Below, in pieces: positions 40,823 to 50,680 of a stretch of DNA of 64,000 bases. The translations under genes and the position numbers were made by a program. The stretch spans positions 1 through 64,000 of the forward strand of contig NZ_JAOPWB010000137.1 in NCBI RefSeq assembly GCF_025965855.1, in the 5' to 3' direction. This stretch comes from Mycobacterium sp. GTDB lineage: Bacteria > Actinomycetota > Actinomycetes > Mycobacteriales > Mycobacteriaceae. The notes beneath the pieces were generated by a model. The model ran no database searches. It was given only the letters and a program-made list of their open reading frames with translations, and had not been told where the DNA came from. Within the stretch, counting starts at the first letter, position 1. Each line of letters opens with the position of its first letter.

Positions 40823-41433
40823 ACTCGTTGGCAACCGATTCTGGTGGAGATCGTGAGCGAATGTCGCTAGCCGAACGTAGGCGCACGGCGACGCGTCGGC
40901 GCATCGCTGAGGCGGCAGCCCAGCTTGTTGGCAGCGTTGGTCTGGCGGGTGCGACGGTGGACCGAATCGCGGACACGGCAGCCATCGGGCGCGCGACCTT
41001 CTTCCGCTACTTCAACTCGAAGGAAGACGCCGTCGCCGAGGGCATGAATGCCCATTGGCTGAACCGCATCACCAGCGCGCTGGCCGCCCAGCCGGCGGGC
41101 CTGTCTGCCACCGAGGCCGTCGTCGGCGCCTTCCATGACCTCGCCCTCGGATTCGCCGAAATAGAGGACCAGGTTCGTGAATTAGCCACGCTGACAAGGT
41201 CATCCGAGACGCTGGATGCCTGGACGCTGCGCATCTATGTCCGGTACGAATCGGCGATTGCCGAACTTATCGCGCCGCGGATATCCCAATTGGCTCCCCA
41301 GGATGCCCGGCCTCGGCTGATCGGTGCGTTGGCGATGGCGGCTGTGCGCGTCGCCCTGGACGACTGGCTGACCCACGGGGGATCGCTACCCGACCGGGTG
41401 CGTCAGGGTCTGTCCGCGATCACGATCGGGTAA
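40816..41433 (+). CDS. TetR family transcriptional regulator
   Basis: AQLVGSVGLAGATVDRIADTAAIGRATFFRYFNSKEDAV HTH; alternative ATG at 40861. Confidence 0.93.
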   Translation: MSHSLATDSGGDRERMSLAERRRTATRRRIAEAAAQLVGSVGLAGATVDRIADTAAIGRATFFRYFNSKEDAVAEGMNAHWLNRITSALAAQPAGLSATEAVVGAFHDLALGFAEIEDQVRELATLTRSSETLDAWTLRIYVRYESAIAELIAPRISQLAPQDARPRLIGALAMAAVRVALDDWLTHGGSLPDRVRQGLSAITIG

Positions 41434-41515
41434 TCCCGTCGGATTGATGATGCTTGGGTTCGACCTGGCGTGGCCGCCGAGCGTGGGCCCTAAGTATGTG
41501 ATCTGCCCCGAATGA

Positions 41516-42970
41516 TTACATCTGCGCCCAGACGACCTTCGTCTGCAGGTACGTCTCCAGGCCCGCTTTGCCGGACTCGTAGCCCCACCCGGACTGCTTG
41601 TACCCGCCGAACGGCATGGAGTGGTCGAACTGCAGCTGGCAGTTCAGCCCCACGGTTCCGGCCTTGAGCCGCTTGGCTATCCGATGCGCACGGCCGAGGT
41701 CTGACGTCCAGGCAGTGGCGGCCAGCCCGTAGGTGCTGTCGTTGGCCAGCGCGACCGCCTCGTCCTCGTCATCGAACGGGATGACCGCGACGACCGGGCC
41801 GAAGATCTCCTCCTGGAACAGCCTGCTCGTGGAGTCGACGTTGGTGAGCACGGTGGGGTGGACGAAGTAACCCTTCCGGTCCAGCCGGTGCCCGCCGGTC
41901 ACGACGTCGACACCATCGGACCTGCCCTGGTCGAGGTAGCCCAGGACGCGGGTGAGCTGCTTCTGGCTGATCAGCGGGCCGATCAAGCTGCCCTCGTCCT
42001 TGGGGCCGCCTTGCGGCAGTCCGTTGGCGACGTTCGCCAGGCTCTCCACGAACTGCTCGTAGATGCCGCGCTGGACGAAGATGCGCGACCCGCAGACACA
42101 CGCCTGACCGGAGTGGATGAAGGTGCCGAACGCCGCCATGGGGACGGCCTTCGCCAGGTCGGCGTCGTCGAAGACCACCACCGGCGATTTGCCGCCGAGT
42201 TCAAGCGTGACCTTTTTGAGGTTGCTCTCGCCCGCCGCGTGCACGATCGCCCTGCCGACCTCGGTCGAGCCGGTGAAGGCGACCTTCTCGACGTCGGGAT
42301 GCGCGGTGATCGCCGCGCCCGCGGTGTGGCCGTAGCCCAACAGCAGGTTTGCTACCCCCTCGGGTACCCCGGCCTCATGCAGGATGTCGTCCAACACCAA
42401 CGCCGACAGCGGGGTCTCCTCGGCCGGCTTGACGACGCTGCTGCAGCCCGCCGCCAGCGACGGTGCGAGCTTGGCGCAGAAATTGAATACCGGCCCGTTC
42501 CAGGGAAATATCAGCCCTACCACGCCGTAGGGCTCCTTGAGGGTATATGCGTGCTGGTGTGAGTCGATGCCCGTGAGACCGCCGGTGTGCACGTCGGCCG
42601 CGATGCCCTCGATCTTGGTGCACCAGCCGGCGTAGTAGCGGAAAAACTCGGAGCCGACGGTCACGGTTCCCTGCGCTTGCAGCGGGGTCATGCCGGCGTT
42701 TAGCGATTCGAGCTCGGCCAGGATCTCCGCGTTCTGGTCGATCAGCTCGCCGACACGCCACAGGATCTTGGCCCGTTCGCTGGGAGGCAGATCCCGCCAG
42801 ACGCCCGACTCGAAGGACGCCTTCGCGCGCGCGACCGCGTCGTTCACGGCTTCCGGGCCGCAGTCTTTGAACTCGGTGACCTGTTCTTCGGTGGCGGGGT
42901 CGACAACCGCAATCACCTCACCGGTGCCGGGTCGTTCACGGATCTCGTCCAGCACAGCCTGCACCGACAT
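41516..42970 (-). CDS. Aldehyde dehydrogenase
   Basis: VAFTGSTEVGRAIVHAAGESNLKKVTLELGGKSPVVVFDDADL, SGQACVCGSRIFVQ catalytic Cys. Confidence 0.96.
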   Translation of the reverse strand: MSVQAVLDEIRERPGTGEVIAVVDPATEEQVTEFKDCGPEAVNDAVARAKASFESGVWRDLPPSERAKILWRVGELIDQNAEILAELESLNAGMTPLQAQGTVTVGSEFFRYYAGWCTKIEGIAADVHTGGLTGIDSHQHAYTLKEPYGVVGLIFPWNGPVFNFCAKLAPSLAAGCSSVVKPAEETPLSALVLDDILHEAGVPEGVANLLLGYGHTAGAAITAHPDVEKVAFTGSTEVGRAIVHAAGESNLKKVTLELGGKSPVVVFDDADLAKAVPMAAFGTFIHSGQACVCGSRIFVQRGIYEQFVESLANVANGLPQGGPKDEGSLIGPLISQKQLTRVLGYLDQGRSDGVDVVTGGHRLDRKGYFVHPTVLTNVDSTSRLFQEEIFGPVVAVIPFDDEDEAVALANDSTYGLAATAWTSDLGRAHRIAKRLKAGTVGLNCQLQFDHSMPFGGYKQSGWGYESGKAGLETYLQTKVVWAQM

Positions 42971-43010
42971 GAATTTCCCTTCTCGCGACTTTGCGACTCC
43001 TCACCGCCGA

Positions 43011-43026
43011 GGTTATGCGCTTAACC
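43011..43026. promoter_or_regulatory. LacI-family operator candidate
   Basis: GGTTATGCGCTTAACC, 14/16 palindrome with central CG, about 41 bp upstream of the aldehyde dehydrogenase start. Confidence 0.7.
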
Positions 43027-43101
43027 ACCGAATGTCTAGCCTCGTTGCGCACCCGCAGATGCGGTTGGCCAACGGCCAAATCTCGGCATATGCGGGGCAG
43101 G

Positions 43102-44073
43102 TTAGGTCGAAGATCGCACGATGAGGCTCGCGACCTCGGTCGGCGCTTCGGATGGCGGCGTTGCCAGCCCCAACCGCTCGAAGAGTGCGGCGACCGCGGC
43201 ATCGGCGACCGCGCGCGGGTTGAATTCCACCGTCGTCAACGGCGGCGTGCTCATCACGCCCATAGGACTGGCGTCGACGCCGATCACGGCGAGATCGTGG
43301 GGACAGCGCAGCCGCGCTTGGTGCATGCCGTACAGGGCGAGGCAGGCGATCTCGTCGCTCTGTGCGCACACGGCGGTCGCGCCGTCGTGTACCCAACCCG
43401 CCACCACCTCCGCGGCGTTGTCCAGGGTGAGCTCGCCGACGCGGAGTGGCGGAAGGTGGTGCAATCGCGCCGCGCGCGCGACGCCTTCCAACCAGTAGTC
43501 GCCGAGGAGGCGCCATTTCGCGATACCGGTGTAGGCGAACGCGATCTCTCGGTGACCACGTGAGACGAGATGGTCGACGCGCATCTCGCCGATCGACAGG
43601 TGTGGATCGCCGAGCGCGGGCAAGGCGCCGATGTTGATGTGCGGTATGCCCGCCGCTTGCACGGCCCGCAGGACGGCCTCGCTGAGCGGGAACAGGCTCA
43701 TGACGGCGACCGGGTCCAGATTCTCGATCGCGTCGACGACATGCTGATCGTCGTCGGTCTCGAAAATCTGCACCTGAAGCAGGCCCTGGCGCGCCAGCTC
43801 CGTCGTCATCCGGCTACCGGCTTGCATCGGCATCTCGCCCACCGCGACGTGCGGCACCACATACAGCACCACACCGCCCTTACCGCGGGCGAGATTTCGC
43901 GCAGCGAGGTTGGGTCGATAACCGAGTAGCTTCGCGGCTCGGTGGACGGCCTCCCGGGTTTGCGCCGAGATTCTGTGGCCCTCGGCGTCGTTCAGTACGT
44001 AGCTGACGGTCGCGGTCGACACGCTGGCCAGTCGGGCCACGTCGGCGGTGGTGGGCCGCGCGGCCTTGTTCAT
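43102..44073 (-). CDS. LacI family transcriptional regulator
   Basis: PTTADVARLASVSTATVSYVLNDAEGHRISAQTREAVHRAAKLLGYRPN. Confidence 0.95.
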   Translation of the reverse strand: MNKAARPTTADVARLASVSTATVSYVLNDAEGHRISAQTREAVHRAAKLLGYRPNLAARNLARGKGGVVLYVVPHVAVGEMPMQAGSRMTTELARQGLLQVQIFETDDDQHVVDAIENLDPVAVMSLFPLSEAVLRAVQAAGIPHINIGALPALGDPHLSIGEMRVDHLVSRGHREIAFAYTGIAKWRLLGDYWLEGVARAARLHHLPPLRVGELTLDNAAEVVAGWVHDGATAVCAQSDEIACLALYGMHQARLRCPHDLAVIGVDASPMGVMSTPPLTTVEFNPRAVADAAVAALFERLGLATPPSEAPTEVASLIVRSST

Positions 44074-44386
44074 GCTCAACTGCACCACCTTCCGGGCCGC
44101 GCCATGCCCCATGGTGGCATGGCATGGCATCGGCAGCGTCCGATCATCGATCCGGCGGCATCGACGGTCGTGCCGTAATGCGGACTAATAGTCACTTAAT
44201 ATGGGCGACATAACGTGGTAGTTGCTCGCGCTCGCTCCTTCGGCATCGGCTGTATGTCGGCGCGGATTTACCGTTGAGGGACAGCTGTTATGAGCTAGCG
44301 CGGCCGGGGCTCTACACCCGGCGTTCGGGCCGTTGACACTGTGACTCGGGCCATTGTCTACTAGTCGATTGAGCGAGGAGTGCGTA

Positions 44387-45748
44387 ATGAACAAGGACGA
44401 CCTGATCCTGATCAGCGTGGACGATCACATCGCCGAGCCGGCCGACATGTTCGACGCGCATGTTCCCGCCAAGTACAGGGACCTCGCGCCCCGGGTGGTC
44501 ATCGAACCCGATGGCGTCCAGCAGTGGTACTACGGCGAGGTTCGGGGGCGGAATATGGGCCTGAACGCAGTCGCCGGTAAGCCCCGCGAGATGTACAACA
44601 TCGACGCCTCGCGCTACGACGAGATGCGGCCGGGCTGCTTCAATGTTGACGAGCGGGTCCGCGACATGAACGCCGGCGGTCAGCTGGCGGGTTTGAACTT
44701 CCCGAACTTCACCGGCTTCTCGGGTCAGGTGCTCAACCAGGGCCCCGACCGCGACGTCAACCTCGTGATGATCAAGGCCTACAACGACTGGCACGTCGAC
44801 GAGTGGTGCGCGACCTACCCGGGCCGGTTCATCCCGTGCGGCATCCTGCCGCTGTTCGACGTGGCCGAGGCCGCCAAGGAAGTCAACCGACTGGCCGACA
44901 AGGGCTGCCACGCCGTGACGTTCTCGGAGAATCCTGAAGCGTTGCAAATGCCCAGCATCCACACCAAGTATTGGTATCCGCTGTTCGAGGCCGTCTGCGA
45001 GAACAAGACGGTGCTGTGCACCCATGTCGGCTCGGCATCCCGGTCTCCGCAGGTGTCGACGGACGCCCCGCCCAGTGTGCAGATGACGGCTTCGTCGATG
45101 ATGAGCATGTTCACCTTCATCGAGCTGATCTGGGCCGAATTCTGGGCCGACTTTCCGCAACTGAAGTTTTCCCTCACCGAGGGCGACGTCGGCTGGATAC
45201 CGTACTTTCTCTGGCGCGCCGAGCACGTCTTCAACCGGCACTCGGGCTGGACGCTGGCGAAGTTCCCGCCCGGCTACGGCGGGCCCAGCGACGTGTTCAA
45301 GCGCCACTTCTACACCTGCTTCATCAGCGACAAGGTCGGCGTGCGCAACATGGCCTGGTTCAACGAGGACATGCTGTGCTGGGAGTCCGACTTCCCGCAC
45401 TCCGACAGCAATTGGCCGTTCGCGCCGGAGGACGTCGTGGAGACCATGGGCCACCTGGACGACTCGGTCATCAACAAGGTCACGCACGAAAACGCCATGG
45501 CCGCATACTCGTTCGACCCGTTCCGGCACATCCCCAAGGAGCACGCCCGTGCAGGGTTCCTGCGCTCGGAGGCCACCGACGTCGACATCGTCACGCACGT
45601 CGGTCGCCACGCCAGCCAGCGTGATCTCGATGCGTGGACCCGGATGACGCAGTTCGCGCAGCAGTCGCAGGAAGCTGGACAAGCCCCCGAGCCGGTCACG
45701 GCCGAGGTGACCGGCGTCGCCGGGCGCGCCACCACGCTGGGCAACTGA
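44387..45748 (+). CDS. Amidohydrolase family (COG2159-like) metal-dependent hydrolase
   Basis: LISVDDHIAEPADMFDAHVP, ESDFPHSDSNWPFAPE. Confidence 0.9.
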   Translation: MNKDDLILISVDDHIAEPADMFDAHVPAKYRDLAPRVVIEPDGVQQWYYGEVRGRNMGLNAVAGKPREMYNIDASRYDEMRPGCFNVDERVRDMNAGGQLAGLNFPNFTGFSGQVLNQGPDRDVNLVMIKAYNDWHVDEWCATYPGRFIPCGILPLFDVAEAAKEVNRLADKGCHAVTFSENPEALQMPSIHTKYWYPLFEAVCENKTVLCTHVGSASRSPQVSTDAPPSVQMTASSMMSMFTFIELIWAEFWADFPQLKFSLTEGDVGWIPYFLWRAEHVFNRHSGWTLAKFPPGYGGPSDVFKRHFYTCFISDKVGVRNMAWFNEDMLCWESDFPHSDSNWPFAPEDVVETMGHLDDSVINKVTHENAMAAYSFDPFRHIPKEHARAGFLRSEATDVDIVTHVGRHASQRDLDAWTRMTQFAQQSQEAGQAPEPVTAEVTGVAGRATTLGN

Positions 45749-45750
45749 GC

Positions 45751-48084
45751 GTGGCCGACCGGGCGCCCTTCGCGGACTGGCGGGTGCTAGAGTTGTCCAA
45801 CGGCATCGCCGTGTCCTACTGCGGCAAGATGTTCGCGGATGCGGGCGCCGACGTCGTGAAAATCGAATCACCGCGCGGTGATTCACTGCGGAGCTGGTCG
45901 GCCGGGGGCCCGGCCGGGGCGCTGTTCGGCTACCTGGCCGCGGGCAAGAAGTCGGTGAACGACCGGGCGGAGACCCCGGCGCTACTGGCCGGTGCCGACA
46001 TCGTGCTCACCGACCTGACCGACGGCTGGACCCTCGACGACATCGCGGCTCACACCGCACCGTCGGCGGTGGTCGTGGCCGTGACGCCGTTCGGCACCAC
46101 GGGTCCCTACGTCGAAGACCAGGTGGTCGCCAACGAGTTCATTCTGCAGGCGCTGTGCGGCTCGATCGCCGGCCGCGGTTGGCCGGGCGATGAACCGGTG
46201 CAGGCGGGCGGGCGGCTCGGCGAGTGGCTGGCCGGCTCGTTCGCCGCGCCGGTCGCCGCCGCGACGGCCCGGCGCGCCGCCAGGGGCGGGAGCGGTGAGG
46301 TCATCGATGTCTCGACCTACGAGGCGATGGCGATCGCGATGGGCGGCCTGTCCGCAATGTCGGCCAGCGTGCTGGGTGCGGATTCCCTTCAACAACAACG
46401 CAGTCTGGAATTGCCGTCGATCGTTCCCACGGCCGACGGCATGGTCGGCTTCTGCACGATCACAGCGCAACAGTTCCAAGACTTTCTGGTGATGATCGAT
46501 CGCGCCGATCTGGTCGACGACGCCGAGCTGGCGTCGTTCGCCGGCCGAGTCGGGCGCCGCCACGAATTCCTCTACATGGTCACGCAATGGACGGAAACCC
46601 GCACCACGCAAGAGATCATCGATGTCGCGGTGGCCTTCCGAATCCCGGTGGCCCCCATCGGCACCCCCGCCACCCTGCCAAAGGTCGACCACTTCGTCGA
46701 ACGCGGCGTCTTCGTCGAATCGAAAGCCGGGGTGCTGCAGCCGCGGGTGCCTTATCGGAGCGATGCGATGGCGACCAGGCCGCCCGGAAGGCCTCCGCTG
46801 CCGGGCGCGGACAACGGCCGCGTCCACTGGCCGCCACGACCCAACCGGCCGCAACTTGCCGAGGCAGACGCACTTCCCTTGTCCGACATACGGGTAACCG
46901 ACTTCACCGCGTTTTGGGCGGGGCCGGTCGCCACCCAATTCCTGGGCGCCCTTGGCGCCGACGTGATCAAGCTCGAGGGCGTCCGCCGGCCCGACGGCAT
47001 GAGGTTCGCCGCCGGCCGCCCTCCCGACTGGGACCAATGGTGGGAGTGGGGCCCGGTGTTTTTGTGCAGCAACAACAACAAGCGCGGCATCAGCGTCGAA
47101 CTCAGCGCCGACGCCGGACGCGCCATCGCGTTAGAGCTCATTGCTGCGAGCGATCTCGTCATCGAGAACTTTTCACCGCGGGTGATGGAAAATTTCGGCT
47201 TGGAGTGGGATGCCGTGACCGCGGCAAATCCGCGCGCCATCATGGTCCGGATGCCGGCGTTTGGCCTCGACGGCCCGTGGCGCGACCGCGTCGGCTTCGC
47301 ACAGACGATGGAGCAGGCGACGGGCATGGCCTGGATGACCGGACATGCCGACGGCCCGCCGGTGATTCCGCGCGGGGTGTGCGACCCGATCGCGGGCCTG
47401 CACGCCGCGTTCGCCGCGGTTGCGGCGCTGGTGATTCGTGACCGGGACGGGACCGGAATGCACGTCGAGTCGACCATGGTCGAGGCCGCGCTGAACGTGG
47501 CCGCCGAGATGCTGGTTGAATACTCGCGCAACGGGATTGAGCTGCACCGCGATGGGAACAAGGGCCCGGGCGCAAGCCCCCAGGGAGTCTACCCGTGCCG
47601 GGGCGACGACGAATGGGTCGCGCTCGCCGCGATGGAAGGCGCCGCGCGCGCTTCGTTGGCGGCGCTGATCGACCGAACCGACCTCGGCGCGGACGTGGCC
47701 GCGTGGTGCGAACGGGCCGACGAAATCGACAAGCTGATCTCCGATTGGATGGCGCGGCACTCGGTGGCCGATGCGGTGGAAGCGCTGCGCGCCGTCGGGG
47801 TAGCGGCGGCGCGCGTCACGCCGCCCGCGGATCTGCTGAGCGACCCGCAGTTGCTCGCCCGCGGCTTCTGGGAAACGGTCGACCACCCGGTGGCCGGCTC
47901 GTTCTCATGCACCGGCATGCCCTTCGCTTTCGTCGGGAAATCACGCCGCTGGATTCGGCGGGTGCCGCCGTTGTATGGCCAGCACACCGACGAGGTGCTG
48001 ACGGGAATTCTAGGGCGCAGCGAGCGGGATCTGTTGGAGTTGCGCGCCTTCGGGGCCACCAACGCGCGGCCGGCGGGACTGTGA
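45751..48084 (+). CDS. Tandem-fused CaiB/BaiF (class III) CoA-transferase
   Basis: Two CoA-transferase III modules: WRVLELSNGIAVSYCGKMFADAGADVVKIESPRGD and IRVTDFTAFWAGPVATQFLGALGADVIKLEGVRRPDG; GTG start. Confidence 0.92.
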   Translation: MADRAPFADWRVLELSNGIAVSYCGKMFADAGADVVKIESPRGDSLRSWSAGGPAGALFGYLAAGKKSVNDRAETPALLAGADIVLTDLTDGWTLDDIAAHTAPSAVVVAVTPFGTTGPYVEDQVVANEFILQALCGSIAGRGWPGDEPVQAGGRLGEWLAGSFAAPVAAATARRAARGGSGEVIDVSTYEAMAIAMGGLSAMSASVLGADSLQQQRSLELPSIVPTADGMVGFCTITAQQFQDFLVMIDRADLVDDAELASFAGRVGRRHEFLYMVTQWTETRTTQEIIDVAVAFRIPVAPIGTPATLPKVDHFVERGVFVESKAGVLQPRVPYRSDAMATRPPGRPPLPGADNGRVHWPPRPNRPQLAEADALPLSDIRVTDFTAFWAGPVATQFLGALGADVIKLEGVRRPDGMRFAAGRPPDWDQWWEWGPVFLCSNNNKRGISVELSADAGRAIALELIAASDLVIENFSPRVMENFGLEWDAVTAANPRAIMVRMPAFGLDGPWRDRVGFAQTMEQATGMAWMTGHADGPPVIPRGVCDPIAGLHAAFAAVAALVIRDRDGTGMHVESTMVEAALNVAAEMLVEYSRNGIELHRDGNKGPGASPQGVYPCRGDDEWVALAAMEGAARASLAALIDRTDLGADVAAWCERADEIDKLISDWMARHSVADAVEALRAVGVAAARVTPPADLLSDPQLLARGFWETVDHPVAGSFSCTGMPFAFVGKSRRWIRRVPPLYGQHTDEVLTGILGRSERDLLELRAFGATNARPAGL

Positions 48085-48085
48085 C

Positions 48086-48424
48086 GTGGCAGTCACGCTG
48101 TGCGTCCCGCCGCGCGCCGGCGAGCTCTGCGCGCCCGTCCGCTTCCTGGTGCGCCACGACTCCGTGGTGATGGAGCTGACGGCCCGCCACCGGATCACCG
48201 GTGTCTCGTGGGACGAGAGCGAACGCGCGGTGGCGATGGTCGTCGAGATCACCGACCCGCAAACGGCGAGGCCGATAGACGTGCGGATCGACGTGCTCGA
48301 AACGGGCGCGGGGCGCGCTGGGAGCACAGCGGCGCGGGCCACGACGATCGGGACCATCGAGCGTGACGGGCGAGAATACGACGTGGTGGGCACCTACCTG
48401 GGAGTTGTGGCAGATGAGAACTAG
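48086..48424 (+). CDS. Conserved hypothetical in the catabolic operon
   Basis: ORF packed between CoA-transferase and thiolase-like genes; GTG start. Confidence 0.6.
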   Translation: MAVTLCVPPRAGELCAPVRFLVRHDSVVMELTARHRITGVSWDESERAVAMVVEITDPQTARPIDVRIDVLETGAGRAGSTAARATTIGTIERDGREYDVVGTYLGVVADEN

Positions 48425-49592
48425 CCCGGCGAAGCGCACCGCGGCGATCGTCGGCGTGCACAACACCCGACAGGGCCGCCGACTGGACGGTGAAACCTCA
48501 CGAAGCCTGGCGCTCAAGGCCATTCATGGGGCACTCGCCGACGCCGGCCTGGGCCTCGATGACGTCGACGGGATCAGCGCGAGCCCCCATTCCACCTCGT
48601 TGATCTACGACCTGCGACTCGGCCCCGCCTGGCAAGGACTGGGGTTTGGGGTCGGCATGATCACCGAGGCGCTGACCGCGATCGAACATGGCATGGCCGA
48701 CGTCGTCGTCCTCGTCGCCGCTCAGGCGGGTGAGTACCGCGACCACGAGGCCACGGCACCGTGGACCAGGCCGGAGAACGAATTCGTCGCGCCCTGGGGG
48801 ATGTTCACCACCGCCGAGTTCGCGCTCATCGCCCGGCGTCACATGCACGTCTACGGCACGACGCGCGAACAACTGTCCATCGTCGCGGCGACCATTCGCA
48901 ACAACGGATCGCGAAACCCGGAAGCCGTTTACTACCAACGGGGACCTTTCGCGCCGGAGGACATCACCGCGTCCCGGCGCATCGCCGACCCGTTCCATCT
49001 CCTCGATTGCGCCACCACCTCCGAGGGCGGGTGTGCACTGGTGATAGCGAACTTGGAGAAAGTGTTAGACAAAGTGGATGTCGCCGGCCGGCCGATCCAC
49101 GTGTTGGGCAGCGGCGCGGACTTCCACGGCCCGTCGTATCAGCATCCACCCGCGTGGGATCTCGTCGGCCGGCGCGGCGACCACGTTAACGGCGTGGTCG
49201 GCAGGCGCGCGGCCGAGCGTGCGTTCAGCCACGCCGGACTGCGGCCCGACGACGTGGACGTGCTGGAACTCTACGATCCGTTCTCCTTCGAAATCATCCG
49301 CCAGCTAGAGGCTTTCGGATTCTGCGGCGATGGCGAGGGCGGACCGTTCGTCGCCGACGGCCAGATCGGGATCGAAGGCAGCCATCCCGTCACCACCGAC
49401 GGGGGAACCATGTCCTTCAGCCACGCGGGCTCCAATCCGCAGATGATGCAGCGGGCCGTTCGAGCCGTCCAGCAGTTGCGCGGCCAGGCCGGTGACCTCC
49501 AGGTCCCCGGCGCGCATATCGCGTTGTGCAGCAACGGGGGAGCGGGAGCCCTATTCACCACGGTGCTGATCCTGGGAGACGAGCCGCTATGA
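48414..49592 (+). CDS. Thiolase-fold lipid-transfer protein/aldolase-like
   Basis: AAIVGVHNTRQGRRLDGETSRSLALKAIHGALADAGLGLDDVDGI; C-terminal SNGGAGALF; followed by DUF35. Confidence 0.88.
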   Translation: MRTSPAKRTAAIVGVHNTRQGRRLDGETSRSLALKAIHGALADAGLGLDDVDGISASPHSTSLIYDLRLGPAWQGLGFGVGMITEALTAIEHGMADVVVLVAAQAGEYRDHEATAPWTRPENEFVAPWGMFTTAEFALIARRHMHVYGTTREQLSIVAATIRNNGSRNPEAVYYQRGPFAPEDITASRRIADPFHLLDCATTSEGGCALVIANLEKVLDKVDVAGRPIHVLGSGADFHGPSYQHPPAWDLVGRRGDHVNGVVGRRAAERAFSHAGLRPDDVDVLELYDPFSFEIIRQLEAFGFCGDGEGGPFVADGQIGIEGSHPVTTDGGTMSFSHAGSNPQMMQRAVRAVQQLRGQAGDLQVPGAHIALCSNGGAGALFTTVLILGDEPL

Positions 49593-50020
49593 CTTTCGAG
49601 ACCTCCGAACCGTTGCGGCCCCAGACCGGGCCGGTGCCCCACGCCAGCAGCGAGCTCAGCCTTCCCTTCTGGCAGGGATGCGGAGCCCGGGAATTGCGCT
49701 ACCAATGCTGCGAGTCGTGTGGCCTGCCGAACTTTCCGCCGACTGAGCACTGCCGCCAATGCCTTTCGGCCGAATTGCGGTGGGAGCGCAGCGGCGGGCT
49801 CGGCGAGATATACAGCTGGACCGTGGTGCATCGCCCGGTCACGGCGGAGTTCGAACCGCCCTATGCGCCGGCGATCGTCACGCTGGACGAGGGCTATCAG
49901 ATGCTGACCAACGTCGTCGGCGTGGCCCCGGGCGACCTGGCCATCGGCATGCGCGTGCGGGTGCAGTTCCATGCCGTCGGCACCGACGTGACCCTCCCGT
50001 ATTTCACCGGGCTGGGGTAG
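49589..50020 (+). CDS. DUF35 Zn-ribbon/OB-fold protein
   Basis: CCESCG...EHCRQCLS zinc ribbon; OB part YSWTVVHRPVTAEFEPPYAPAIVTLDEG. Confidence 0.9.
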   Translation: MTFETSEPLRPQTGPVPHASSELSLPFWQGCGARELRYQCCESCGLPNFPPTEHCRQCLSAELRWERSGGLGEIYSWTVVHRPVTAEFEPPYAPAIVTLDEGYQMLTNVVGVAPGDLAIGMRVRVQFHAVGTDVTLPYFTGLG

Positions 50021-50026
50021 ACGGGG

Positions 50027-50680
50027 ATGAGTCCCGCACGAACCAGCAACGGCCTGCCGGTAACCGCCTACCTGGTCCTGGGCGTGCTGGCGGCCAATGA
50101 CGAACAACTCACCGCCGGCGAAATCAAGATGCGTGCCGAACTGTCGGTGGGCCACTTCTATTGGTCGCCGTCGGTGAGCCACGTGCGGCGCGAACTGAAC
50201 CGGTTGTTGGCGCGCGGGATGGTCAGCGAGATCGGCGCCCAATCCGGCAAGCGCGCGATCACCCTGTACGAGACGACCGACTCCGGGCTCGATTCGCTGC
50301 GCCGGTGGGTCCAGCACTTTCCGGGTCAGGACCGGGTCGTCATCAAGCACCCCGTCATTCTCAAGACCTGGCTTGCGCGCGGCGACGATCCCGAACACGT
50401 GATCGACACGCTGGACCGCCACCTCGAGGCCACCCGGGGCCGGCTGGACGAGGCGCTGTGGTCGCGGCAGCGCGCCCGCGACCTCGGCATAGCCGATGAC
50501 CCGGACCAGCGTTCTTCGTTCGCCGTCCTCGACTACGCGATCCGCGGTTTGTATGCGGAGATCTCCAACATCGCGCAGCTGCGCGACGAGATCGCCGGCG
50601 GCACAAGCCGGGATCCCGTCAAACGGGTGCGACGGACGAAGGGGCAGATCCGCCGTCGGGTACCCAGGGAGCCGAGTTAG
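50027..50680 (+). CDS. PadR family transcriptional regulator
   Basis: YLVLGVLAANDEQLTAGEIKMRAELSVGHFYWSPSVSHVRRELNRLLARGMVSEIG. Confidence 0.88.
   Translation: MSPARTSNGLPVTAYLVLGVLAANDEQLTAGEIKMRAELSVGHFYWSPSVSHVRRELNRLLARGMVSEIGAQSGKRAITLYETTDSGLDSLRRWVQHFPGQDRVVIKHPVILKTWLARGDDPEHVIDTLDRHLEATRGRLDEALWSRQRARDLGIADDPDQRSSFAVLDYAIRGLYAEISNIAQLRDEIAGGTSRDPVKRVRRTKGQIRRRVPREPS

Noticed and set aside
44312-45886. 524-aa - strand ORF opposite the amidohydrolase
   Set aside because: Antisense GC-driven frame; amidohydrolase motifs on the + strand are clear
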